Shown here: positions 51,201 to 59,082 of the stretch, one piece after another
How the letters are laid out: every line of letters starts with the position of its first letter
Numbering within the stretch: the stretch's first letter is position 1
DNA from: Nelumbo lutea
Lineage: Eukaryota > Streptophyta > Magnoliopsida > Proteales > Nelumbonaceae
Assembly (NCBI GenBank): GCA_022828595.1
Contig: JAKGHH010000002.1
Coordinates: forward strand, 105,893,254 to 105,957,253
Direction of reading: 5' to 3'
DNA: 64,000 bases
Position numbers and translations under genes: made by a program
The notes under the pieces: model-generated
Seen by the model: only the letters and a program-made list of their open reading frames with translations
Told to the model about the DNA's origin: nothing
The model's database searches: none

Positions 51201-52623
51201 AAGGGGCTATTTGTATATGTGAGAGCTGGCACATGTGACATCTATTAGGAGTTTCCCTTTGGGCACTGGGTTGAATTAGGGTTGTCAACGGATTGGGTCT
51301 GGGTCAGTTCTAGGTAGAACCAGTCCCAAACCGATATTAATTGGGACAAAAGAATGAACCCAGAACCGTCCTAATTAATATTCGGGTCCTATCAGGTTTT
51401 ACCCAATAGACCCGATTATTCTCAAAACTATATTTATTTCTTTAAACAATAACTTAAAACATAAACTTTCATAATATATAATCTTAATAAAAATGACAAT
51501 AAAATACTAAATTGTTTACAACTTTATATGTTAATAAATTAAACATTTTAACTAATATTATCATATATATTATCTATCAAATTTACCATTTCAGACATGA
51601 AAAATAATAAGAATTATAATAAAATTACGAAAACATTATATATTTAATAAAATAATTGGTTTGAGCATTGATCAAAAAAAGAATCAGTTCGGGACAAACA
51701 TGAAGCAGAACCGACCCGACTATTAATCAGGACAAAACCATGGAACCAGGACCAACATAAATACATAATCGGTTTGGTTCGGGAAGTCAGGCAGAAACAT
51801 CACAGGCCTAGGTTAAATCAGCAATTGGATGCCATCTTAATTGTAAGGTTGCTTTAGCATTTCATCTACAAGATTTTATGGATTGGGTTTTAGGCAAAGC
51901 TTGGGAGATGCCACTACTCTTGTTTGAGACTTTGAGGATCAAAAGTTTTTGACAGATGCTACACTCAGGCAGTTCTTGACTGAAGGCTGAGATTTAGAGG
52001 CTTATCTAATATATTTCTTCTCATACCTAGGAATTTATTCTTTTAAAGTGTGGCACTCTAGCCAGGAAATTGTGCAATAAGTTGAACTATAGCTACCTTT
52101 TTCTTTGCTTGCAACCGCTGTATCCCTCTTGTATACATCTACCATACTTCCTCTGTTACCCTTTCATTTTATTACATTTAATACCAATTAAAAAAAGAAA
52201 GCAATCTGAAGGCTTCTGCTAACAGCCTTATCAGTTTCACCATTTCCCAACGGAGGTAAAATAATGCAGCTAAATGTGGAAAATTACGAGTATAAATATA
52301 GTGCAAATGTGAAATATTTAATACAAAAGGAATATAAAAAGTAAAAATACCTTTTCTAGAGCCAATTTGGCAGCAGATTGCTCCGCATCTTTCTTTCTTG
52401 TGAAGATATCTGAAGTAACAGAGAGCTCTGGAAGCTGCAAGGTACAGCGAAACATGCAGGGACCATGTTGGGGGATAACAAGACCTGGACATCCATTTTG
52501 GGAAGATCCCTGCACTTCCTCTGTAGTATAACATGCCTTGCTACCATACTTCTGGTGTATAATAGCCTTAGGTGTAAGAGTTGGGTTGCTTGCTGCAACA
52601 GCTGGTGCTCCTCTAACTTCCAT
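27773..52623 (-). CDS. HEN1: HEN1 small RNA 2'-O-methyltransferase (nine coding exons)
   Basis: HEN1 methylates the 2'-OH of the 3'-terminal nucleotide of miRNA and siRNA duplexes, protecting them from uridylation and decay. I joined nine exons (52623-52351, 50600-50511, 45970-45516, 45053-44808, 44121-43178, 42432-42281, 42205-42089, 33209-33072, 28204-27773). All borders are GT-AG and all phases fit: 2847 nt, 948 aa, close to the roughly 940 aa usual for plant HEN1. Order: dsRBD1 (about 14-120), La-like region, dsRBD2 (about 463-510), FKBP-like region (about 600-670), then the methyltransferase. The SAM motif 'VDFGCGSGSLLD' starts at 721. The Mg2+ ligands E805, E808, H809 and H872 ('FRNHDHKFEW') are all present. 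Introns total 22.0 kb and are full of transposons, yet the coding sequence is unbroken, so the gene is probably functional. Confidence 0.93.
28249..28386. repeat. 46-bp minisatellite, three units, in HEN1 intron 8
   Basis: Units at 28249, 28295 and 28341 begin 'gaaatgtaacagtctcaac' and end 'gcgtatggaactca'. They are essentially identical. The array begins only 44 nt upstream of the exon 9 acceptor (in gene orientation). Confidence 0.95.
28387..29170. other. HEN1 intron 8, unassigned part
   Basis: Intron sequence with a short A/G-rich run near 28738-28775. I see no gene or recognisable transposon until the Gypsy LTR region further right. Confidence 0.4.
29260..29653 (+). mobile_element. Gypsy 5' LTR part and primer-binding region
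   Basis: A U3-like block with 'caccacgtggcagggcc' and a TATA-like aagtataaatg (about 29364) is followed by a C/T-rich R/U5. It ends near 'ggtaacaaca' before 'attggctctgtctgtggga' (29653-29671), the usual PBS-side sequence of plant Gypsy elements ('TTGGCGCCGTCTGTGGGA' type). The left LTR border is not resolved. Confidence 0.5.
29719..31023 (+). pseudogene. Gypsy gag remnant in HEN1 intron 8
   Basis: The gag ORF starts near 29734 and is broken by frameshifts near 29890 and 30480. The retrotransposon gag domain is legible in pieces: 'MYDGTTNPDNHLESF', then a stop, then 'RAFQVTFRGAMRKWFSKLP' and 'QKHGESLQSYIDCFKKEEL' (30535-30795), then a stop and 'MHVAINGLQAKPLKWS'. It ends in a basic tail at 31023, and no pol follows. 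It reads antisense to HEN1. Confidence 0.75.
31156..31469. repeat. 157-bp tandem duplication
   Basis: 31156-31312 and 31313-31469 are nearly identical, starting 'accattggtcaacccgag' and ending in an oligo-T stretch and 'gataattt'. The unit includes a Copia integrase fragment, so the duplication arose after that insertion. Confidence 0.9.
31370..32330 (+). pseudogene. Copia pol fragments (integrase, reverse transcriptase, C-terminal tail)
   Basis: 'THLWGDAAKTVVYLINK' (about 31400) is Copia integrase. From about 31760 'CKWVYTIKHKVDGSIERYK' and 'LVAKGYIQTYGIDY' are the RVT_2 reverse transcriptase, with a stop where Trp/Gln is expected before 'ETFALVAKM'. 'SKDQLVDSMTKGIPKSK' (about 32200-32265) is the Copia C-terminal tail. 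Large parts are missing. Antisense to HEN1. Confidence 0.7.
32305..32742 (+). mobile_element. Copia polypurine tract, LTR piece and second Copia tail
   Basis: 'aacttgagagggagtcttga' near 32295-32316 is a Copia-type PPT, followed by LTR-like sequence to about 32460. From about 32540 a second, decayed Copia RNase H tail follows ('TKDQLVDVLKKEF', about 32635-32675). The phrase 'catctcaatccatgg' occurs at both about 32457 and 32527. Confidence 0.5.
32743..32915 (+). mobile_element. Copia LTR beside exon 8
   Basis: The PPT 'cttgagggggagcaa' (32728-32742) leads into 'tgtaacatgtgg'. An AT-rich U3 and a 'taatataaataatatc' TATA-like region (about 32829) follow. The right border near 32915 is an estimate. 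It lies within about 160 nt of the exon 8 donor. Confidence 0.5.
33072..33209 (-). CDS. HEN1: HEN1 exon 8 (residues 760-805)
   Basis: Acceptor actgtag|GTGCTT, donor TTGGAG|gtatta, 138 nt, isolated by an 8.9-kb and a 4.9-kb intron. It encodes 'VLHSKLSSNSD', 'ATLYDGSITAFDSRLYG' and 'FDIGTCLE'. The last Glu (E805) is the first Mg2+ ligand. Confidence 0.93.
33210..35216. other. HEN1 intron 7, part left of the LINE
   Basis: No gene was recognised. 33480-33960 looks like a possible solo LTR (C/T-rich end, 'attaatacaagtaattcgg' 3' processing-like region), without a clear TSD. 'ccccaatgaacgctaccagcag' (33957) and 'ccccagttgaacaataccagca' (34070) are diverged direct repeats. Confidence 0.35.
35217..41321 (+). 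mobile_element. LINE (L1-like), 6.1 kb, in HEN1 intron 7, with 11-bp TSD
   Basis: The body is 35228-41310, flanked by atggaaatgcc at 35217-35227 and 41311-41321 and ending in a polyA run. ORF1 remnants lie at 35403-37001. ORF2 begins near 37130: its endonuclease opens 'IIS*NVRGL' (TAG for Trp at 37144-37146). The reverse transcriptase is at about 38560-39350 ('KAYDLVDWSFL', 'RGLRQGDPLSLFLF'); just before the catalytic box there is a stop (39114-39116) and the box reads F-A-N-D instead of F-A-D-D (39117-39128). A zf-RVT-like region (about 40440-40620) and RNase H ('ELNFDGSSQGNPGPSG', about 40750) follow. The element is dead and antisense to HEN1. Confidence 0.9.
41774..41945 (-). mobile_element. 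Au-like SINE, minus strand, with 11-bp TSD
   Basis: Read on the minus strand it has a pol III B-box-like 'gggttcaaatctt', the conserved 'ggaaacagcctctctg' and 'ccctccccagaccacgc' segments of Au-type plant SINEs, and ends in oligo-T. The direct repeat atagagaacaa flanks it at 41763-41773 and 41946-41956. Confidence 0.75.
41957..42056 (+). mobile_element. Second Au-like SINE fragment, inverted
   Basis: This is the 3' half of the same SINE family on the plus strand ('ggaaacagcctctctgtatg' from 41962). It is truncated on its 5' side and ends near 'gccgccct' (42055). It forms an inverted repeat with 41783-41878 and lies about 33 nt from the exon 7 donor. Confidence 0.7.
42089..42205 (-). CDS. HEN1: HEN1 exon 7 (residues 721-759): SAM-binding motif I
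   Basis: Acceptor ttcacag|GTTGAC, donor GCTAAG|gtctga, 117 nt. It encodes 'VDFGCGSGSLLDALLDH' (the glycine-rich SAM loop) and 'IVGVDISKKSLIHAAK', whose Asp contacts the SAM ribose in this fold. Confidence 0.93.
42281..42432 (-). CDS. HEN1: HEN1 exon 6 (residues 670-720)
   Basis: Acceptor cttgcag|AAGGC, donor AGTCTG|gtacct, 152 nt. It encodes 'FNPPLSKQRVEYALRYI', the conserved lead-in to the methyltransferase domain. Confidence 0.92.
42433..43177. other. HEN1 intron 5
   Basis: 745 nt. It contains two related segments with 'gtgcac(r)ggtt...aatgccctc' words (about 42547-42690), possibly a decayed tRNA-like SINE ('gcgggttcagtc' resembles a B box). Nothing else was seen. Confidence 0.35.
43178..44121 (-). 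CDS. HEN1: HEN1 exon 5 (residues 355-670): dsRBD2 and FKBP-like region
   Basis: Acceptor ctacag|GATGCTT, donor TCTTTAG|gtaatt, 944 nt, the largest exon. It encodes 'TRSNWRGSSPRDLL', a variable acidic linker, dsRBD2 ('FRCEVRILSKNQDLIIEY', 'NDAIQNSALKVL') and the start of the FKBP-like domain ('EFEIGTAAVVPQLEA'). Confidence 0.92.
44122..44807. other. HEN1 intron 4
   Basis: 686 nt of AT-rich intron. I recognise no gene, repeat or element in it. Confidence 0.5.
44808..45053 (-). CDS. HEN1: HEN1 exon 4 (residues 273-355)
   Basis: Acceptor ttgacag|GACTGTT, donor TTACAG|gtgcct, 246 nt. It encodes 'TVGKASSEMRLYYALKLP' through 'EDVSLNTYYR', a conserved HEN1 stretch that includes 'GDAILAAIGYTWKS'. 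Confidence 0.9.
45178..45222. repeat. Compound (TA)n(GA)n microsatellite in HEN1 intron 3
   Basis: An uninterrupted (ta)n run passes directly into (ga)n. It is preceded by 'ttatttttttatcaaaaaaaaaa'. Confidence 0.95.
45516..45970 (-). CDS. HEN1: HEN1 exon 3 (residues 122-273)
   Basis: Acceptor ggttaag|TTCCTC, donor TTTCGAG|gttagt, 455 nt. It encodes 'FLSSTHPLSGHFRAA' through 'ASEVLVSR', the La-motif-like linker region of HEN1. The ORF extends further upstream only as intron read-through. Confidence 0.9.
46172..46541 (-). pseudogene. LINE ORF2 C-terminal fragment in HEN1 intron 2
   Basis: Minus-strand frames give 'WRCILFAICWGIWKERNRR' and 'FFKNTSRRIERIV', the zf-RVT tail typical of plant LINEs, continuing after a frame change to 'LVLPYSAHTSSLEFGD'. 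Sense-oriented relative to HEN1. Fragment only. Confidence 0.6.
46542..47479. other. HEN1 intron 2, unassigned spacer
   Basis: It lies between two LINE fragments. Frames at 46538-46807 lack a recognisable domain. Two direct repeats are seen: 'cccatttgtgttttcatc' (46428) and 'cccaattgtgttttcattg' (46675). Confidence 0.4.
47480..49000 (-). pseudogene. LINE ORF1 (DUF4283-type) remnant in HEN1 intron 2
   Basis: On the minus strand 47480-47899 reads 'VVAIGFSGIILHTWCTDMF', then 'FKAIGCCCGRFLKFD' and 'LLIEVNIFCSILDS', matching the DUF4283 pattern of plant LINE ORF1 proteins. Further pieces lie to about 49000 in the same orientation. It could belong to the same LINE as 46172-46541, with the middle deleted. 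Confidence 0.5.
49001..50510. other. HEN1 intron 2, right part
   Basis: AT-rich intron with no gene recognised. The words 'atagtaatttaccaaataaccac' occur twice (about 49313 and 49363), a short duplication. Confidence 0.4.
50511..50600 (-). CDS. HEN1: HEN1 exon 2 (residues 92-121)
   Basis: A 90-nt exon too short to show as an ORF. Acceptor cttgcag|TTAGG, donor AATGAG|gtttgt. It encodes 'LGIQPATTNPTIQEAWDDM' and onward, matching the end of dsRBD1 in plant HEN1. Phase 0 on both sides. Confidence 0.9.
51277..51810. mobile_element. Non-autonomous hAT-like element in HEN1 intron 1
   Basis: It starts tagggttgtcaac and ends atcacaggccta, imperfect terminal inverted repeats of hAT type. The 8-bp flanks ggttgaat (51269-51276) and ggttaaat (51811-51818) match at 7 of 8. 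The interior is AT-rich with 'aaccgacccgac' and 'gggtctgggtcagttc' style subterminal words and no ORF. Confidence 0.65.
52351..52623 (-). CDS. HEN1: HEN1 exon 1 (residues 1-91)
   Basis: The ATG at 52623-52621 starts 'MEVRGAPAV'. The exon holds most of dsRBD1 ('LTPKAIIHQKYGSKACY', then 'KDAEQSAAKLALEK'). The donor is aaaag|gtattt at 52350. Length 273 nt, phase 0. Confidence 0.92.
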
Positions 52624-53151
52624 TAGTTCTTTAAACCAAGATGTTTTAAGTGGCTATAAATTACAAACATAATAATTTATTGGTCTCTTAATCAGCTCCT
52701 GTTCAACATAAAAAATATCAAAAACTGTCTCAGTTCTGCATGGAACATAAAAGATTAATATCTTTAATCTATAAAACAAACTGACTTCCCTCTAAAAACG
52801 TTTAGAAAGATTGAGCTTAAACTAGAAAGGGGTCTCTATCAATTTCACATTTGAGGCGTTATCAGAAAGTAGAAACAGAACTCCATGAAATTTCTATTTT
52901 TAGCATCAAAGATTCTATGCACTATACATCCCAATAATCAAACTAAAACATAAATTTGGAGACTAAAAAAGGTAACTACAAAATCTTTAAAAAAAAAGTA
53001 ATAAATTAGTACAAGAATGTTTGTCAATGCAAAATTGACAACTAATTAGTGGGTCATAATCACCCTGGCCCTCACCCACCCATATTGACCCACTTACCCA
53101 CCCATAACCCTCACCAAGTATAGATACGTGTTTCCTTTTTTCTCCCTATCA
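52624..53151. other. Sequence immediately upstream of the HEN1 ATG
   Basis: Probably 5'UTR or a 5'UTR intron. No gene or element was recognised. Confidence 0.4.
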
Positions 53152-53578
53152 ACGACATAACTGGGTCGGGTCAACCCATATACCCAAAAGAGAAATCTTA
53201 GAGAAATATTCATCCTTTTTCATGACTGCCATGTGGCAGATACAGGTCAGGTCAATCTGTATACCAGAAAATCAAAAGAGAACCACTTCACTCTCATGAT
53301 TGCCATGTGATAGATATTGATCAGATCAACCCACATAGACAAAAAACAATTTTAAGAGAACTGTTTTGTCCTCATGACTGCCACACAACAGATATGGGTC
53401 AGGTCAGACCATATACCCAAAAACAAATCCAAGAGAACTGCTTCGTTCTCATGACCACTGCACAACAGATGCAGGTGGGGTCAACCCATATACCCAAAAA
53501 TCAGTTTTGGGAGGGTTTTTGTTCTCATGACTGCCACATGGCATATACCGGTCAGGTCAACCTGTATACCCGGAGGTT
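53152..53578. repeat. Degenerate minisatellite of about 76 bp, five to six units
   Basis: 'tcatgactgcc' variants recur at about 53219, 53297, 53373, 53450 and 53525. Each is followed by 'cagatacaggtcaggtcaa' and 'atatacccaaaa' variants. Units differ by 10-25%. Confidence 0.85.
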
Positions 53579-53757
53579 GTAGAAATACAGAAAGATTGCA
53601 CAAATTTTGCAGAAAAATTACAGAAAATGCAGAAAGTGCATTAAAATTCAGAAATTTTGCAGAAAACTGCAACAAAATGTAGAAAACTACAGAGAAATTG
53701 CAAAAAATGCAGAAATTTTGAAGAAATGCAGAAATTGTGCATGCAAAATCGCACAAG
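53579..53757. repeat. A-rich 'tgcagaaa' cryptic repeat
   Basis: More than ten irregular copies of 'tgcagaaa' or 'ttgcagaaaa' lie in 180 bases, directly after the 76-bp array. Confidence 0.8.
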
Positions 53758-54174
53758 AATTAGTTTCTAAAAAGCTGGAATTAACTATATAGTATTTGGA
53801 AACTTGACACATACTTGAATTATGATTACTGTGGCATGAGTGAGAAAATAGAATTTAATATGTTGCACCTGGAAAGTTTGCAAGGTATTGCAATATGATC
53901 TGAAAATCCTGAACAAAAACCAAAACAAAAAGTACACAAAAAAGGAATAGTAATAATCTATAGGTATAACACCATTTTACAACAGCAGATAAAATGAACA
54001 GAAAACAGACATATGGTTTCTACCCCCCAAGTCATGGCCTCAAATGCTCTCAAGATTCATTCCCTAAGAATGATCCACAAAGAGGTTCACCCGAAAATGC
54101 AGGCCATGGACAACAAATGGTTAAAATAACAATATAAAGGCACACTGATAAAGCTGTTATAAGAAAGAAAATAC

Positions 54175-54354
54175 CAAATAAGAAAGAATAGCACCCTTGG
54201 TCCATATTGTTGAATAAACCACTCAGATATCTTCAGGTTGCATGCTTCAGTCATGGTCATCTCACGTCATTGGAAACCAATCATAAACATGTCTGATACA
54301 GCTTCCAGCACCTTTCAACCCTTCCGATCAGCAAATCAACATCTTCAACAATTT
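54175..54354 (-). other. Candidate HEN1 5'UTR exon
   Basis: The minus strand has a good acceptor (ttttaacag|AAATTG), 180 nt of higher-GC, exon-like sequence and a donor (ATTTG|gtattttc). It contains several short ATG frames and stops, so it would be non-coding leader. Transcript data would be needed to confirm it. Confidence 0.3.
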
Positions 54355-55699
54355 CTGTTAAAACAAAATAATGGTGACACCAGTAAATAAGTTAGTTTTG
54401 GATATCTGAGGCTAACTATATTGTGAAACAAAGAGTACTTTCTTCAATGTATTTATTGAGGCTGAAGTGTCTATTATGCAGTTTACTAAAATATCATATG
54501 CAGAAGAAACAAAATATTGCTAAAGAAAGCACAATGACTCGTAGTAAAATAAGTGTTGAAAAAATATGAGGAAATTAAAAATGCTAAATTCAGTAACCAG
54601 TGCACTCACTTGTTGCCTTAGCTTTTCTAAATCAAAGCCTTACAAAATGCTTTGATTCATATCATCTGACAGTTTTTCCAATTATCTTTTCAGAGATCCC
54701 AATATCACACAGCCAGTTGTGATTTGAGAAAGTTAAATCCAAAATCTAAATAGCATATGGGTTTATGACAGAAATAACTGTTTCCAATTTAGCTATGTCA
54801 GTTGTCTGTTAACTGTTATTTCCATTTTCTGTTTTCAACTCAACTCTACAAAGACTTGCCCAACCATTTGGGTTCAGCTACATGAGTCCTGTTCCACCAT
54901 CTCATCTTTGTCCTTCCCCTTGCTCTTTAGTTGGCTTCGGAGTTGGAGACTGGCGGAACAGAGAGCAGATGGCTTAAATGGCTAAACAGAGAAAGGTTTG
55001 CAACCCTAACAGCGCAGCCAGAGAGATAGTTGTTGGAAGTACAACAATGGCACCACAAAAGAAACTTGGCAAAGCCTAGACCTTGCGTCGTGGCTACTGT
55101 AACAGCGTCTGCAATGGCTTCCTCTTTAACCCTAGACCAGCTTTCAACCCAACCGAGACTCTGAGATGAGAGATGAAAGACTTCAACCCTCCCTTAACCG
55201 ACCCTGACCCTTTACGAAGCTATAAATGCCAATTTTCAAAATAAATTTGAAAAAAAAAAAAAAGTTAAGTCCTAAGACCGTGAAGCCCGAAGAAACAAAC
55301 TGCAAAAGCAATGTAAAAATTCAAGAATGCTGCGTGTGGTTGTGCAACGTAACAATGAACCCAAATCAGAAAACGCCACCAAGAGAAACAAATCCCTCCA
55401 TGACAAGAGTTAAAAAGCAAAACAGTCAAGCAATGCATTCAAGGACACGATAAAAAAGTACACAAAATACTCGAATGAGAGCCAACGGGTTATACGAGAT
55501 AGCAACCAAATATAAACACACATAAATATCAATGCAGAAACCCCTAAAGAATGCCAAGTTCCAGTGATTTAAATGTTTGCAAGCATGGAAAACCAACAAT
55601 TAATTCATAGCACCGCACTAAAGAATCAAAAATAGATGGAGAAATCAACTGTAACCTGGCGATATTACATAAAAGGAAACAGTGATCTCATAAGTAATA

Positions 55700-56080
55700 T
55701 ATATCGATTTTCTGTTCTATCTATCCATCGTACGTCCAGACATCATTCTGTGTTTCTCGGTGGTGTTGTGAAGAGTGTGACTGAGAGCGTACACCGAGCG
55801 GGGGCTTTCCGTTTGGGCAGCGGCGAGACGGTTTCGGTGTGACTGTGTGAGTAGGGAAAGTCAAGTTAAAACAAAGACCGGAAGGGTGGTGCGTTTCTTC
55901 AGAATGAGGACTTCGCGCCTTCCTTCGGAGTCAAGGTTTCGGGTGTAAACAGAGAGACTCGGGAGTCTCGATTCTTCCAAAGGCCTTTCAATTTTCTCGT
56001 TGGAAGGGTGGTGCCGTGGCGGTTTTACGGGACCCTGTGTTTGGTTTCCTAGAAAACAAGGGACTGAGGGAGACATAAAA
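55700..56080 (-). promoter_or_regulatory. Probable HEN1 promoter / first-exon region
   Basis: A locally GC-richer, CpG-containing island in AT-rich DNA, 3.1-3.4 kb upstream of the HEN1 ATG. Minus-strand C/T-rich stretches ('gagactcccgagtctctctg') resemble a 5'UTR. No clear TATA. ORFs on both strands lack domains. Confidence 0.35.
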
Positions 56081-56509
56081 TTGAGGAGAATCACTAATAT
56101 GGGTCTTGTAGCTTGGTAGTTGATAATCTATTCTGACCTATTTTATTTGAAACCATTATTAACTTATGTTTTTTTTAATTTGATTTAAGATATTAAATGA
56201 GATCTTATTAGTAAATAATAACCCACTTTATTTGGTATTTACTATTTATCTAATAAATCTATTTTGAGTTATTTATTTTTAAAAGTTAAATTAGGTTGCT
56301 TCTTAAAAGTTAAATCAAGTTTGTAATTAATAAAGTATTTTTTTTAATTTATTTAAAAACAAACACGGGTTTATGGTAATCTTTTAATGGGTCCCACCAT
56401 TTGTATTTAATAGATTATAGACAAACATGTGTCAAGCTAATAAATAATTGTCTATTGAGAATGTTTAGGAGTGAAACTATCCACCTTTTGAATCTTATTT
56501 TTTGAATTA

Positions 56510-56710
56510 ACAATATGCCACGTGTCTGAATAGTGGTAGTGGGTTGTGGGCTTTAACAGCTTCTTAAAAAATGTCACAATCTAGCTTTTTAGAAAAATGA
56601 GAAAGCCACATGTTTGAATGACAGGGGGCTATAGCCTGATAATGGGTTGTGGGTTTTAGTACGAAAATGAGAATGTCACATGTCTGAATGGTGGACTGGT
56701 GGGGTTGTAG
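56510..56710. repeat. Three diverged copies of a roughly 70-90-bp repeat
   Basis: 'caatatgccacgtgtctgaat', 'gaaagccacatgtttgaatg' and 'gaatgtcacatgtctgaatgg' are each followed by 'gtgg' and 'gggttgtgg' words. Confidence 0.65.
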
Positions 56711-56824
56711 CTTGAAGATATATATATGTATTAGATTTGGTAGGAATAGGATTCCAATTCTCATTCTTGGGGAGCATCCATTCTAGCACCCCCGGGAATG
56801 GGATTTCCATTATAGAGAACGTGT

Positions 56825-58090
56825 AGAAGTAAGGTTGCATTTGGATGAGGTGTAAAAGTACACCAAAACATCAATGTAAAACCTCACCTTTAAAGACCTT
56901 TTACTTTGATAACTAATGTATAAAATACATTGATTTTTTCGATGTAAAACTCGACCAAAAGTGACCTTGATGTAAAAGCAACAACTTTTTCTCCTCTAGC
57001 ACCATCAAGTTTACTTCACCATCGAGTTTCATTTGCCATCACTATCCACCACCGTTGTTTCCATCTTCTTCTTCTTCTTCTTCTTCTCACTATCCATTCT
57101 CCTTGTGACAAGCTTGAACGTAGAACACAAGACAAGCCCAAGCATCTCATCATCCCCATCTCGCAATGAACAAGAAGAAGGTACACACTGAGCTAGATCT
57201 AGATGTTGTCCTTCAAATCTGAGGGAATGATGTCAACTTGTTCTAGATCTGAAAACAACCCAAAATATATTTGTTTTTCTGTTGTGGTTTGCTTAGATCT
57301 ACGATTTTTTTTTGTGTGTTTTGGTTCTTAGATCTATGATTTGGTTTGTATTTATTAGATCTATGAGTTGTTTATTTATTTTTTTTTGGGGGGGGGGGGT
57401 CTTAGATCTGCAATTGATATTGTATTTCTTAGATCTGGATTTTTTTTTATTCAATTGAATTTGTATTCCTTTGAATATAGGGTCATTTTTTTATCTGGAT
57501 TTGTATTCCTTTAATCTTGTCACTTTTTGCATTTGTATTTCTTAGATTTGGGTAATTGTGTTAGCCCTTGCTACCCTTTTTGTATTTCTTAGATTTGAAA
57601 TCTTGACTTTTTGTAATTGGTAGAAAGAAACCATGAGTTATTTTGTCCATCTAAGGATAATCTAGTAGAAAATCTGTCAAGGAATGAGTAGAAGAATCAT
57701 CATATCATGCTTTTTTTTCTAGGAAAATTATCTTTTAATATGTGTTGAATTAGTTAGTCTAAAGAAAATATATATGTAAAACTAAGACAGCAAAAATCTC
57801 AATGTAATTTTTACAAACGCAAATGTTTGTCATTGCTTGTAGTGTACATTATTTTAAAATGTGGGTGAAGTCCTATGATCTACTACTAAAAGATGTATAA
57901 AACTGCAATAAAGGACCACATTTGTTATAAGAAAGCATATATGGAATATTCATCATATAAACAATGGCTAAAAACTAGTAAAATATTTTAAGAAGCTCTT
58001 AATCTAAATCGAAACCTTAAATGAGTGTTGGAAGCATAGATGTTTATACAAATAAAAAATACATTTGAAGGTCACAGAAATAGTCTCTAA
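56825..58090. other. Spacer left of the Harbinger element
   Basis: Contains a (ctt)n microsatellite (57064-57087), repeated 'ttagatcta' words (57190-57460) and an oligo-T run passing into twelve Gs (57388-57399). 'ggttgcatttggatgagg' at 56833 could be a transposon end but has no partner that I found. Confidence 0.4.
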
Positions 58091-58092
58091 CT

Positions 58093-58680
58093 TATTCTTT
58101 GATAACTAATAAAGGTTATGTTACATTAAAAGAACAAAAAATCAACCCAACTTTAGCTTCATCATAGAGGAGCTCCCAATCTTCTTAATAGCTTATTCAC
58201 CAAAGACATGATAACCAATAACCTCAGAACTGAAAAACTTACAAGACTAAATGAAGGGTTATGATTCGTGATATAATAAAGATGGGCATTCTGTTGCAGC
58301 GGAAGGGGCTCAAGGAATGTCATTACTTGGGTTTCTAGACAGGCTTCCCAACCCTGGAACCTCTAATGGTTTTGGCAGAAATTCATGAGATCTCCTCTCG
58401 CTTTCTAGTTTTAGATGGATTCCCAAGGAGATAAACCAAGTAGTTGACTCTTTAGTCTCTAGAAAAATCTGCATTATAGTGCTAATATAATGCCAAGAAA
58501 CTAATGGGCTGGGCTTTGCCTTTTATTTTTATTATCAAGGCTTTGTACATCTTCTCATGTACATCATTCCTCTCTTTGAATAAAATCCGTTACCCTTTTT
58601 CTCATAAAAAAACCATTCTTTGATAATTAATAAAGGTTATGTTACATTAGAAATAAAAAAGATCAATCAAGCTTTAGCAA
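58093..58680 (+). mobile_element. LINE 3' tail between 68-bp direct repeats
   Basis: 58290-58611 ends like a LINE ('gggctgggctttgccttttatttttat ...' then 'gaataaaatccgttaccc' and an A run). The flanks 58093-58160 and 58612-58680 are similar over about 68 bp, both including 'taataaaggttatgttacatta'. Confidence 0.55.
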
Positions 58681-59082
58681 TAAACTCCCTCTCTATCATA
58701 TCAATTTGTAAGAGTATTAACTAGGGCTGTAGTAAGATTTGATTCAGCAAAATATATCAAACCTTACCAAGTAAAAAGAATTGGACTCAATATGCCAATC
58801 CATGCCAATCTTGATGCCAGTCAGCCCTTGCTACTCTTCCTTTTGCTAGTTCATTAATAAGGAATTAGATAAATTTTCTCCTCATTTGAATTAGATGTGC
58901 TTATTTGGGTAGTTACATATCTAGCTTCTTGAATTGAGTGTAGCAACTACCGGGACCATTGAATTCATAGCCCGAGTTAGATAAGCCAAATTCACTAAAT
59001 TCATAGCAACCTATTTCAACGTGTGAGTAAGTACCTAGTTTACATTTTCACGTGCTTATTTGTTATTTTGTGACTTGCAGAC

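Noticed and set aside
56833..56851. Left terminal repeat of the Harbinger element
   Set aside because: No inverted partner was found to the right of 62.3 kb and no TWA target duplication could be paired, so the element borders stay open.
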